From: Hygrocybe punicea
Taxonomy: Eukaryota; Basidiomycota; Agaricomycetes; Agaricales; Hygrophoraceae
Length of the DNA stretch: 64,000 nt
Direction: 5' to 3'
NCBI GenBank assembly: GCA_963556145.1
Contig: OY744462.1
Span: 3,348,001 to 3,412,000, forward strand
This document shows positions 33,886 to 45,777 of the stretch, piece by piece. A model generated the notes under the pieces. The model ran no database searches. It worked only from the letters and a program-made list of their open reading frames with translations, and was not told the DNA's origin. Within the stretch, counting starts at the first letter, position 1; each line of letters starts with the position of its first letter. Made by a program: the position numbers and the translations under genes.

Positions 33886-36800
33886 TTATTCACAAGGCTT
33901 CAAAATTGTTCCCACAGCTTGGCATATTAGACTGTGACCCTGAGTTGAAAAATCCACTGTATAGAAAATGATTCCCTTATAGGGACTCATAATGAAATGA
34001 GATGTAAAGTGATATCCTCCAGCATGTACAATACCTCTTGGATACAAATTTACTGAATTTGCATTTATATTTACAATTATTTGATGACTGGTAATCATGT
34101 TTATGTTGAGATATTCTAATATTGACAAATTAGGTGTTTTTGTATAGTATACAATATGCACCATTGAAACATTGTACTGTGGACACTTATTTCTAATATT
34201 ATGTGTAATATTTTGCACCCAATCAGATGTTGAGCCAGAAACAGATGGATCAGCATGCAATAGATAGGTAAGTTTGTCATCTTCTTCTGGTCCTTCATAA
34301 CCACAGTGAGAACAAATAAGCTGTGAAGATGCAATACAATCTTGTGGTTTCAACATTTCTATACATAGTGTAGCAACACTGATGCCAGTAGCACACATGG
34401 GAAATTGTTCTGGATTCTTGGCATGGAGTTTCATTCTCACTGCATTTCTTACATTTTCAAAGCTGAATTGTGATGCCATCAGGTTAAAACCATGTACAAG
34501 TGTTGACAGATAAATGTTTCCAATTGACTGAAATCTTGTTGTCCAACTTGCAGGATGTTCTGCCCATATATTATACAAAATAACAAAGAGTGAATCATGT
34601 ACACAACTTCAGTTCTTTTCATCCCAATGTATGCCACGAGGAGTAAGAATAGTGCAACTGCCTTCATGAGTTATAATTCTCTTTTTCCTACTCAAAAGTT
34701 GTGTCTCATCATGTTCATCATAAGTACGTTTCAAATTTTGCTTTACTGGTGAGCTTCCTTTTGCGGCCACAAAACCAAGACTGGCCTGTTGAAGTAAATT
34801 TTGCTTAGCTTTTCCATCAGTAGATTTTCCAATGAGTTGCCATGAACTGTCAACAACCACAGGAAGCATAGGTAGTGGATCTCTGGCAGACCATCTTAAT
34901 GCTGCATCTACTTTGGCAGGGACATAATCAGTGCCTTTCCATAATTGATATTGACGAATCAAGGTATTGCGGAGTTGCCCATTTAACTGGTCAGATAGTT
35001 GTCCTTCATATCTCAGCCTTGTGATATTGTCTAGTATTTCTTGTTCTCTGAATTCTTGTCTGAGATAGCCACTGCAACCTCTCATAATAACATTGGGGTC
35101 AAAACCTTGGATAATGATGGTGCCTGCTGTACTTGCACTTCTAGACAGAGCTGTGTAATAGGACATGTGTGAAAAACAGCTGTTTAAATGTACAACATTG
35201 TAAGGGCGGGTTTTTCCCTGAGATGCATGAGCTGTCATAGCAAAGTTGGGTAGCACCCATACTTGTTGTCTTTCGACAGATTCTTTTAGGTCACTTGGAA
35301 ATAGACAGTGAATTGTTTTTGTGCTCTTCACAATAGGAACAACATTATCTGGTAGACCAGGTATTTGAACCAATTGAGGTGGATTATCCAATTTCACAAA
35401 GAGTGTGTCAAGAACACGTTTATCATGAGGGCCTTTGATTGATTGCCAGCCAACAACAATGCCTTCCTGGCCTTTGGTGATGCATAATTCAGTTGCATCA
35501 TTGTTTCAGATCATCACAGGCATGCCAAGACACAATGGGAGCTTTCCAGGAAAGTGTTCAGTTGCTCCATGGTTGAGTTTCCAAATCTCAAGTTGTTCAT
35601 CAAAATTAATCTGATTTGATTTGTGAATTGTCTTTGATGCCACTTTGGATTTTCCCCATTTGGTTTTATTAGCTGGATCACTTTCTTTGCCCCATTTGTC
35701 CATAGAGTAGAAGTGGGTCAACTTTTGATTTATATCCTCTGCAAAACGCTCACATCCAAGCTGGTTGATTCTGTCTTTTTGAGAGTGCACCCCACAGATG
35801 ATAGCAACATTTCTGAAATTTTTTGCAGCAACATTTGGCTGATCTGAGCGTTTGCCAGCAATTCTCTTTCTTAGAAATCTGATGTCTTCAGGAGTGCATG
35901 CACCATATCGCATGTTTACTAAAGCTGATCGCAATGATGCATCATCAGGTGTTTGTGTCTTTTGACGCATATTTTCTCTCAAAATGACAACTGTTGTGAT
36001 CTGATGCCAGAGTGCTTTGCCAATAGCTGCTTCTTGATAATGTGGCTTCAGGCCAGAATCTACTTGTGTTCCTACTGAACCACTATACAAAGATGTACCT
36101 CCTACTGGTGGAAGTTATGCAAAATCTCCTGCAAAAATAATATTAATGCCTCCAAATGGCAAATCATATACATTCAGAGCTTTGGCAAGCTGTAAGCTGA
36201 TTTTGTATAATTCATGACATGCCAACATAGATACTTTGTCTATGAAAATATAATCAATTCCCTCTAGCCTTGCTCTTACCTGAGCAATTGTTATACTTTG
36301 ATTACCAGTATCATTATTCATGTGAATGCCTAGGAATGAGTGGTAAGTTGAGCCACCCAGTAATGCTGCTGATGTTCCAGTTGGACCCAGTATAACAAGA
36401 CGATGTAATTCATGTCTATGTTCAAACAAATGCTTGAGTGCTTTGATTACTTGACTTTTGCCAGTTCCACCCATGCCACCTAGATACATTTTTAGCTGAT
36501 CTCAATTTAAAGTCGCAGTGTGATTAGCAACAATTCTAAATGCTCTTTGTTGTTCAGTATTTAATTTGAAAAGAGTAACTGTGCCATCTATTAATTCCTG
36601 AACAACTTGCATCTTTGCTTGGAAATCATGTTTTAAATATGATTGGTCAACAACTTTAATGTCATTTTCAGATGCATGAGTTTTTCTAGTGTCTTCAGCA
36701 TTAGCAACACGTACATTTCTATCAGCAATGATTTCTTGTCTTTTATCTTGAACAGCTGTTTTCCATTTACCACCAGGCTGTATGATTTGAGGTGTGAGTG

Positions 36801-36893
36801 GAGCAGTATCAATTGCATTATTAATAATGCCATTAGGACTGAAATCCAGCCAGCCAGCATTTCTTACACTATCTATAATCCTCATTATCAGAG
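33886..36893 (-). pseudogene. Helitron helicase with C-terminal ubiquitin-protease-like domain, 5'-truncated
   Basis: The helicase shows the Walker A motif GGMGGTGKSQVIKA (near 36470), FIDKVSM in the Walker B position (near 36250), GGINIIFAGDFA, LPPVGG and, in motif VI, MTAHASQGKTRP (near 35230) with SYYTALSRS. After about 34640 a second domain begins: SCVHDSLFVILYNIW as a Cys box, CSHCGYEG and later CPQY in place of a second Cys pair, and a His box GYHFTSH (near 34000). This layout is that of a UCH/USP deubiquitinase-like fold. Stops at 36502, 36115, 35506 and 34618 all fall where one C-to-T or G-to-A change would make a stop. The right edge at 36893 is abrupt, so the Rep part is missing. 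Confidence 0.85.
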
Positions 36894-37640
36894 GTCTCTT
36901 GATCCTTGACCATGTTGTAGTAGTGGGTCATGTGACTGTTGGACTACTTAGTTTAGACATGTAATAGATAGATCCTCATCCATATCCAGATCCCCACTTG
37001 CCAGAGCCTTGCAATAGCTCTAGGACTTCCCTACCCACTTCACCTGTTGATGAGAGTTTGATTCAAACCCATTCCAAGCTTGCTTTCTCTAGTTATCTTT
37101 CACCTGATATTGTCACCTGCCATCAAACATGAGTCTACAGCCAAAGCCCCACAAAACATGAGCCACAGTGAAAGTTCCCCCACACATGAGTTCTACCCTA
37201 CAAGAGTTTTCCCAACATAGCCCTACACACACAGGAGACCCAGTCATTTTGGTTAACCCAATTACAGTTAGAGCTGCAATTGGTAGGTACACATAGCACA
37301 GTTATTGCTGCAGGTGTAGGTTGATCCAAATAACAGCTCTTGCTGTGTAAAGTGTTGGAGTAGGTTGACCCAGGTATAGCTCTTCCTGGTAAATGGCTGC
37401 TGGGTAGGTCAACACACTGTCAGCTCTGCCATGTGGTGGGTTAACCCAGAACAGCTATTGCTGGATATATGGGTTGACCCAGGGCCAGCCGTTCATGCAA
37501 TGTAGGTTGACCTGGCTTCAGCTGTTGTTGCAGGACTAGGTTAACTGTGGTCCAGCACTTGCTGCAGGGTAGGTTGACCAGGGTCCAGCTCTGGCCACAG
37601 GATCGGGTTGACTGGGGTTTGGCTCTTGCTGCAATCTGGG
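36894..37640. repeat. Minisatellite with GTAGGTTGACC units, no gene
   Basis: 36894-37270 shows no gene. From about 37270 to 37640 degenerate units of roughly 37-40 bp recur, each with TAGGTTGACCCAGG, a CAGCTCTTGCT-type stretch and GCTGCAGG. The last two units belong to the left arm of the large palindrome. Confidence 0.6.
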
Positions 37641-39248
37641 CCCATGTTGGTCTACCAGCTTGAGCCACATACTACTTGGCCTATTTGTATTGCATGTTCA
37701 CAACATTGACCATGATCATAACAGCTCCAGCCAATATTTATTCGGCAACCGTCATATAATGTTAAGAAAATGTGTCAGTCTGTTCATTGCACAAATGTCA
37801 TATGATTTGAAATGCAATGATGCAAAGCACAGGGAATACCAAAATTACAAAATTATTATTTTGAAAATCAACAATATCTCACTCTTATCTTCATCCCTCA
37901 CAGGAGCTACTTATTCCCAAAGAAAATTTATATCACAATCAGAAATTACCCCACTTGGAATTGTCCCTTTTTAATTAATATTACTCCAGTCTCCATTGGA
38001 ATCAATACATCTACACTCACTATTACTGAGAATGGAAATATCAATTTAATTATTATTTTATCCAAATACATAATTAAATAATACAGGGAGTGGGAGTGGG
38101 AGTGGGAGTTGAAGTGGCTGTGGATGTGGATGTGGCTGTGGCTGTGGGAGGAGGGTGTGGGAGTCACAGCAGGGAGAGGGTGTGGGAGAAGGGAGCAGGG
38201 AAGGGCAGCAAGGAGTGGGAGTGGGAGAGAGGCAGAAGAAGAGGGCAGATGGGTGGGATGTACATACCTATCGCGTTCCTGTCATCCTTGTCATCCTTGT
38301 CTTTGGTCCACCATCCTCCTCCACATTGTTCCCTTTCCCATCGTGCCCATCCCCATCCCCGTCATTCTCATTGCCATTGTTCCCGTTCCCGTTCCCATTG
38401 TCCTCATCACCGTCCTCGTTGTTGTTGTCCTCTTGTCCCCATTGTCATTGTCATCTCCGTCTCCTTTCCTGTCGTTGTCCTCATTGTCCCCTGGATTGTT
38501 GTTGTGGTCTCTATCGTCTTGTCATCCCATCCCTGTCCATCTTCATCCTCCTGGCTAGCTGTCTGTGTCCTCATGGTCTCTGTCCTCGTCGTTGCCACTG
38601 TGGTTGTCTCAGTACTCTGTCCTGGCCAGGCGCATCCTCATACCTGGCCTCATTTCCACCATCCTCACAGTGGCCATTTTCGTTGGCTTCCATTCTGTTT
38701 GCTGGCGCATTATGTTCTGCTGTTGGGTGTTCGGATTCACCTGTTTGGCATGGAGTAGCTGCACAAGGTCAACAATTAGCAAAGAATACAAAAAAGTTAA
38801 AATCAGAAATTTACCTCAGGTGCTCCTCTGCACCCATCTCCCATTGTTGATGCGTTGTTGAAAACAACAAGTCGAAGCTTGAACTCGCACAGGAAAGCCA
38901 ACCAGCAGTTGCTGATTTCCCAAACAGGTTTGAGTTGCCATGGAAGTGTGGCTGGAGCTTTTGAATCTTCTGGCATGCACAACAATGCATGCATACCCAA
39001 AGTGAGATCCTCAAAAGATGTAAATATAGTATACCTACTCTCATGTCAAATTTTGTATTTTATTTGGCCCTGCATCAAGAGCCATTCACAATTTATTCCA
39101 TTTCCTCTGCCAGAATTCGACCTTTAATGATATAACTTCATCTTAAAAATCTGAAATTAATCTAAGGAGTACTTGAATAAGTACTCATTGTTGTACACAT
39201 AAGTACCTGATTGTTGGTGGACCAGGACCTATGTTGCAGCCAGCAAAT
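37562..39248. repeat. Left arm of a 1.69-kb-arm palindrome
   Basis: Matches the reverse complement of 40800-42487 almost perfectly. The translated frames are identical over hundreds of codons, and one difference was seen (ttcGgcaac against ttcAgcaac, near 37744). It includes an AT-rich part, a (GGGAGT)n and GTGGCTGTGGATGTG array near 38090-38160 and a TTGTCATCCTTG-type simple repeat at 38280-38600. Long open frames here are low complexity and mirrored in the other arm. I see no recognisable gene. Confidence 0.9.
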
Positions 39249-39414
39249 AGAATAGTTCAATTGCATAACCATCATGTAAGTCAATGCTGCTTAAGTCTGC
39301 AGGTATCGTGAGGATGTCTTTTCTTTATCATGGTGTGCCTTGTAAATGTGGTCCATAAAAGCCAGAGTGATGACTTCAAATTTTGGAGATAGGTTTTCAT
39401 CAAGGCTGACATGA

Positions 39415-39797
39415 CACAGGGTGCATGGTAGCATACTGTGTAATGAAGTATGTTGAATTTATTGGACAAGTATACTGAATATTGTTATCATATTGTTGCA
39501 CACAGTATTCAAAGAGTATTCAAAATGATGATTCAATATTTTGAGACAAAGTAAATTACTAGTATTGAATGACACTTTTAGAATACTGCTTGAATAACAA
39601 GACATTTACTGAAATTATTGAAGTAGTATTGTAAAATTGCCATTCAATACTGGTAATGTACTTTGTTTCAAAATATTGAATCATCATTTTGAATACTCTT
39701 TGAATACTGTATGCAACAATATGATAACAATATTCAGTATACTTGTCCAATAAATTCAACATACTTCATTATACAGTATGCTACCATGCACCCTGTG
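39415..39797. mobile_element. Foldback element, CACAGGGTGCA family, copy A (383 bp)
   Basis: A near-complete palindrome whose ends are CACAGGGTGCATGGTAGCAT and its complement. TGA is duplicated on both sides (39412-39414 and 39798-39800). A 3-bp duplication with CAC ends is compatible with the CACTA/EnSpm superfamily. It interrupts a minus-strand gene fragment. Confidence 0.75.
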
Positions 39798-39800
39798 TGA

Positions 39801-40471
39801 TGTGCAATGTCCTCCATCATGATGTTGACTAGATTCCCTTTGGTCAAACAGTCTGCTAACAGGTCTGCAAACACTAGGGTGGTGTTTTCATTGCCAGGAA
39901 CCCTGCTGCTTGCATTCCATCCCAGGGTTTTAAGGTTTTCTTGGCATTCATCAACTGTTAGCCTCTTTGCAGTCCCATCAGTGTTCTTGGTTAGCCATTG
40001 ATCTGCTTTCCTCCATGTCTCATGTGCACTAATGATGTGATGCATCTTGCTCCAGAACTGAATAACCCATAGTGGTAGGAGACCCCCTTTGTAGTGTGGA
40101 TCTATAAATGATTTGGCTCCATCAAGTGGAGTTTGGCTGAACACCTCCCTGGTGTCTTTCACAAAAGCCTCGCTAGGAATGTTCCAGGTGGTAAGTGACT
40201 GCAAGTTCTCTGTGGGTAAACTGGATGAGAAGCATTGTTTTGCAGAGTGGTGAATAAGGGTGGAATGCTGTGTAGGAAGTTTATGAGACAAAAATTGGAT
40301 AACACTCAGATTATTATTAGGTATCAACTCTTCTTGCTTTTCTTCAGATATCTCGAGTCTGGAGCTGTAGTATGCACACAGAGCTGGAGGAGGGTTGGAA
40401 GGGTATGTTTTCCCACAGCCAATCCGTTCAGCAGTTAAGAAAGAAGCAGCTTCTCCAGATAGGTCGACCAA
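39801..40471 (-). pseudogene. Gene fragment resembling transposon-associated Ulp1-type proteins
   Basis: A 220-codon open stretch reads LLPLWVIQFWSKMHHIISAHETWRK as two separated runs, then LGWNASSRVPG and FADLLADCLTKGNLVNIMMEDIA. The pattern LPLWxxxFWxxM, LGW and a FxxLLxDxWLxxxxIxMMxD-like segment resembles the region before the cysteine-protease domain of Ulp1-like proteins carried by basidiomycete transposons. The foldback element cuts it at 39800. A short continuation is readable at 39290-39409, and the catalytic part was not found. Confidence 0.4.
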
Positions 40472-40799
40472 GGCCTATTGGTGCAAATGAGGGATAGAGG
40501 GGTTAAGGGTATATATTTGCAGTAATAGCAGGAAAACAGGGGTAGGGTACACATAACTTGCATAAAAACGGTAAAGATATATATCAAAATTCTGTATCTG
40601 GATGAAGAATATACCCTAAATTTCTGGGAATGATATCTGAATGTTGGAAACTACATAGGTCAAAATTTGGGCCCAATCTTATCTGGATAAACACAGACAT
40701 TGCCTGTCAATGGCCCTCTTTTATCTGGACCTGGATACCACATTTGGGTGGACTTTCAGGGGTCCTTTGATGGGTCAGCCACAATGCAAAATTCTGTGC
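40472..40799. other. Spacer of the palindrome, no gene seen
   Basis: Sequence between the Ulp1-like fragment and the right arm. No open frame with recognisable content and no repeat was found. Confidence 0.4.
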
Positions 40800-42487
40800 A
40801 TTTGCTGGCTGCAACATAGGTCCTGGTCCACCAACAATCAGGTACTTATGTGTACAACAATGAGTACTTATTCAAGTACTCCTTAGATTAATTTCAGATT
40901 TTTAAGATGAAGTTATATCATTAAAGGTCGAATTCTGGCAGAGGAAATGGAATAAATTGTGAATGGCTCTTGATGCAGGGCCAAATAAAATACAAAATTT
41001 GACATGAGAGTAGGTATACTATATTTACATCTTTTGAGGATCTCACTTTGGGTATGCATGCATTGTTGTGCATGCCAGAAGATTCAAAAGCTCCAGCCAC
41101 ACTTCCATGGCAACTCAAACCTGTTTGGGAAATCAGCAACTGCTGGTTGGCTTTCCTGTGCGAGTTCAAGCTTCGACTTGTTGTTTTCAACAACGCATCA
41201 ACAATGGGAGATGGGTGCAGAGGAGCACCTGAGGTAAATTTCTGATTTTAACTTTTTTGTATTCTTTGCTAATTGTTGACCTTGTGCAGCTACTCCATGC
41301 CAAACAGGTGAATCCGAACACCCAACAGCAGAACATAATGCGCCAGCAAACAGAATGGAAGCCAACGAAAATGGCCACTGTGAGGATGGTGGAAATGAGG
41401 CCAGGTATGAGGATGCGCCTGGCCAGGACAGAGTACTGAGACAACCACAGTGGCAACGACGAGGACAGAGACCATGAGGACACAGACAGCTAGCCAGGAG
41501 GATGAAGATGGACAGGGATGGGATGACAAGACGATAGAGACCACAACAACAATCCAGGGGACAATGAGGACAACGACAGGAAAGGAGACGGAGATGACAA
41601 TGACAATGGGGACAAGAGGACAACAACAACGAGGACGGTGATGAGGACAATGGGAACGGGAACGGGAACAATGGCAATGAGAATGACGGGGATGGGGATG
41701 GGCACGATGGGAAAGGGAACAATGTGGAGGAGGATGGTGGACCAAAGACAAGGATGACAAGGATGACAGGAACGCGATAGGTATGTACATCCCACCCATC
41801 TGCCCTCTTCTTCTGCCTCTCTCCCACTCCCACTCCTTGCTGCCCTTCCCTGCTCCCTTCTCCCACACCCTCTCCCTGCTGTGACTCCCACACCCTCCTC
41901 CCACAGCCACAGCCACATCCACATCCACAGCCACTTCAACTCCCACTCCCACTCCCACTCCCTGTATTATTTAATTATGTATTTGGATAAAATAATAATT
42001 AAATTGATATTTCCATTCTCAGTAATAGTGAGTGTAGATGTATTGATTCCAATGGAGACTGGAGTAATATTAATTAAAAAGGGACAATTCCAAGTGGGGT
42101 AATTTCTGATTGTGATATAAATTTTCTTTGGGAATAAGTAGCTCCTGTGAGGGATGAAGATAAGAGTGAGATATTGTTGATTTTCAAAATAATAATTTTG
42201 TAATTTTGGTATTCCCTGTGCTTTGCATCATTGCATTTCAAATCATATGACATTTGTGCAATGAACAGACTGACACATTTTCTTAACATTATATGACGGT
42301 TGCTGAATAAATATTGGCTGGAGCTGTTATGATCATGGTCAATGTTGTGAACATGCAATACAAATAGGCCAAGTAGTATGTGGCTCAAGCTGGTAGACCA
42401 ACATGGGCCCAGATTGCAGCAAGAGCCAAACCCCAGTCAACCCGATCCTGTGGCCAGAGCTGGACCCTGGTCAACCTACCCTGCAGC
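40800..42487. repeat. Right arm of the 1.69-kb-arm palindrome
   Basis: Reverse complement of 37562-39248. The homology ends at GCTGCAGGG, next to the start of Gypsy element 3 sequence. Confidence 0.9.
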
Positions 42488-43437
42488 TTTATTGTTCCTT
42501 TCCTTGTTCATATTCCATTCTTCTTTATCTCCCTTTCTCCGAACTTGTATCTGGTCTTTCCCCTTGTTTACTTGTCACCATACATAGCAACCTTTTGTCA
42601 CTTTTATCTGGCTCCGAACTCTGGTTCCCCTTCCAGAGTTCTTATTATCTTTACATTATTAAGGACTTAACAATCAGTTTACCAAATATATAAGTTAGAA
42701 CTACAAGTCCTGTAACTCCATTCTAAAAATCAACTTGAGTTCCCCTCATCCTCAAACTTAGGGCTTCGCCTTAAGCTCACTACCGGTCTCCGTCTTTAGT
42801 CTGAACCTCCAGACTAATTCCGCTCTATCTGCCTGTGCTTACTCAGTACGACTCAAGGAAGTAGCATAACTACTTCAAGAGTTCGCACCTCTGGTCCTCC
42901 GACAACTCTGTTCCATCTGGAGTGCACACCTCTAACAGTATTTTTAGAACAACTCTTGAGCCATACTCTCTTTATTTTTGATCATGTCTTTCCAAGGTTT
43001 CTTGCAATGAAGAACCCCCACACATTACCATCTCACTCAACCTGAGAGTTTCCTTGAATGCCCAACCGTCACTCCGGTTTCACCACTGGAAGGAACCCAT
43101 ACTCTGACAAATCAACCACTTCTACGCCCCATCTGCAAAGCAAACAATCCTCTTGGACCAGGCAATGCCAACTGCAATGACCCCAATCTCGTGGAGGCCA
43201 TCACCCTCCTAGCCACCACCCTCTGAAATAAGAGAGATGATAAACAACGTACCAAAGTCCAAGAACTGGATACATTCGACGCCTCCAACCCAACAAAACT
43301 CCATCCCTTCCTGGTTCAGAGTCAACTGAACTTCAATGATCAACTGACCACTTTCCAAACAGATGGCGCCAAAGTCAACTTCACCCTCTCCTATCTTAAA
43401 TGAATTATGCTCACATGGTTTGAGCCCTACCTTTTGG

Positions 43438-43756
43438 TAGGGAAATGCAGGGATAAGGGTAATCCCTGATCTGCAGGTATCTGTACTCTTAAGAGTACAA
43501 GTACGGATACAGATTCTCATATCCGTGGGCTTCAAATTGAGCCAGAGATCATCCAAAACAGTCAAGAATTGACTGAGATGGAGACTAAACATTGATTGGA
43601 CTCTATCTCAGTCAATTCTTGACTGTTTCAGGTGATCTCTGGCTCATTTGATCAGGAATCCATGGGTAAAATCCGTGGATATGGTATCTGTATCTGTGGC
43701 AAGTATGAGTATGGATACAAACAAATGTATCCTGGGATTACCCCTGCATTTCCCTA
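43438..43756. mobile_element. hAT-like MITE in gag, TAGGGAAATGC family (319 bp)
   Basis: The ends are TAGGGAAATGCAGGG and its near-complement. CCTTTTGG is duplicated exactly (43430-43437 and 43757-43764). The core contains an inverted repeat around CAGTCAAGAATTGACTGAGA. Confidence 0.88.
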
Positions 43757-43942
43757 CCTTTTGGAGAATCCAGAGACCGACTCCTATCTGCTGGACTTCA
43801 TGTCCGATTATGGAGATTTCTGCATGGAGCTGTAGAATAATTTCAGACCACTAGTTCCTAAGGGTAGTGCCAAGAATGAGTTGGAAAACCTCGCAATGAA
43901 GGACAACCAACAAATTGCGAAGTATATCATTAATTTCAATGT

Positions 43943-45127
43943 AGTGTTGCCGAAGTTCAGTTCGGTCCGGTTCCGAGCCTTTTGGGCAGAACCGCGAACT
44001 GAACTTCGGCATTGAACCATCTCGCCGCGTTCGGTCTGGGTTCAGACGCGGTCTGAACACAGACCGAGGTTGGCTCACCCCGTGAGCTCCATTCTCCTCG
44101 CGAATGGCAGGCACGTATCAATTGATACGGCGCTACACTTCGCGAGGTAGTTGGGCTGCGGGGGAGCCGTCCGGTGCTGCTGCTGCCGTCGCGTTGCTGC
44201 TGTTGCTGCGGCCGTTGGCGTTGTTGCTGCTGCTGCTGCTGCCGCTGCCGTTGCTGCTGCTGCTGCCGTTGCTGCTGCTGCTGCCGTTGCTGCTGCCGCT
44301 GCCGTTGCTGCTGTTGCTGCTGTTGCTGCTGCTGCCATTGCCGTGGCGCTGCTGCTGTTGCCGCCGTTGCTGCTGTTGCCACCGTTGCCGCTGTTGCCGC
44401 CGTTGCTGCTGATACTGCTGCTGCCATCACTGCTGCCGTCGTTGCTGCCATCACTGCTGCCGTTGTTGCTGCCGTCACTGCTGCCGTCGGTGCTGCCATC
44501 GCCGTTGCTGCTGCCACTGCTCCCACTGCTGTCGTGGCCGTTGCTGCTGCCGCTGCCGTTGCCGTTGCCACTGCTGCTGCTGCTGCTGCCGGCATTGCTG
44601 CTGCTGGCTGTCATGGTTGTCGTTGCCATTGTTGTTGCCGCCACTGGTGGTGGTGGTGGTGTTGCAGTTGTCGCGCGTCCGTTGGCATTGGGATGGCGTT
44701 GGCATCTATCTTGTGCCAAGAAGGGTGTGGCCGCGACGTGGTCGCGGTCGAGTTCCCTGTCGCAAATGACATTAGTAAAGTTAAGAAAAGCTTGAAACTG
44801 ACCTTCGCGTTGAGTGTTGATGTTGTGTTGCGTGTTGATGTTGTGTTGCGTGAAAGGTACACGGTCACGGCCGGTCACATGATACCATTTAACACGAAAT
44901 AGTAAGTAAAGAAATACGAAAAACAAATGAAATAAATACCGTAAAAATAGCTGCGTTCGCGGTTTGGACGTGGTTTGGAGCCGTTCAGGAAATCCGGCGG
45001 GCCTTGAAACCCGGAACTGAACCCGTGGTCCGGTTCAGCACTTGGCTGAACTTAGACTGAACCTAGGGTTCGGTTTGGGGTTTGAACCGGGTTCGGCTAG
45101 GTTCGGAACCGAACTACAGCAACACTA
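43943..45127. mobile_element. hAT-like MITE, copy 2, with trinucleotide-repeat core (1185 bp)
   Basis: The ends are TAGTGTTGCCGAAGTTC and its near-complement. TTTCAATG is duplicated exactly (43935-43942 and 45128-45135). It is homologous, in inverse orientation, to 14884-16237. The GCTGCTGTTGC-type core (44170-44660) gives spurious open frames on both strands. Confidence 0.9.
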
Positions 45128-45777
45128 TTTCAATGGTCTCGCTACCCAGACTGGCTGGGACATCGGTGCATTGGGCACTCTTTTTATCAAGGACTTCTGG
45201 ATCACCTCAAAGACCAACTAGCCCAATCCAAGAAACCAAGGAACCTTTATGAGCTGAAGAATAAGTCTGAACTACTTGACGCTAGGTATTGGGAATGGAA
45301 ATCAGAGATTTCCCATGCTTCTGGATCCTCCTCTGCCAAAGCCTCCACTTCCAAGGCCAAGTCTTTGATGGACAAGGCCTCCAAGAGAAAATCTCCTGCC
45401 AAAGCTACCAACTCCAGTAGCATCTCCTCCACCACTCCAAAAACCCCTCCTGTCTATGCCGATAAGCTGGGCAAGGATGGAAAACTCAAGCCCGCAGAAC
45501 GCCAACACCGCATCGACAACAAACTCTGCATTATATGCAGAGGAGCAGGACACATGGCCAAGGATTGTACCAAAGCCAAGTATACATCTTCTCACGTTGC
45601 CACTCGTGCTGCCTCTACTTCCTCCACACCCCCCATCTCTAGTTCCGATTCTCCAACAGAGTCGGAAAAATAGAGAGCAGTCTGCATACTCTGGCACAGG
45701 ATATAGGCTGTGTTGAACCTGACTGTGCGCTCCCAGAAGTAAAACTTGACACGTCCACTCTCTCTAATGATTCCCTA

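Larger units (their letters stand above)
43008..45672 (+). pseudogene. Gypsy element 3 gag
   Basis: From an ATG at 43008 the frame reads KVQELDTFDASNPTKLHPF, then ENPETDSYLLDFMSDYGDF and LENLAMKDNQQIAKYI. After the second hAT-like insertion it continues LLDHLKDQLAQSKKPRNL and ARYWEWKSE. The zinc knuckle CIICRGAGHMAKDC (C-x2-C-x4-H-x4-C) is at about 45530-45570, and the frame ends at a TAG near 45670. Two hAT-like elements, a frameshift near 45180 and stops (for example MEL-stop near 43833) break it. Confidence 0.82.

Noticed and set aside
38090..38850. Open frames of 149-231 codons in the palindrome arms
   Set aside because: They are low-complexity translations of simple repeats, present identically in the other arm and in overlapping frames, with no recognisable domain.
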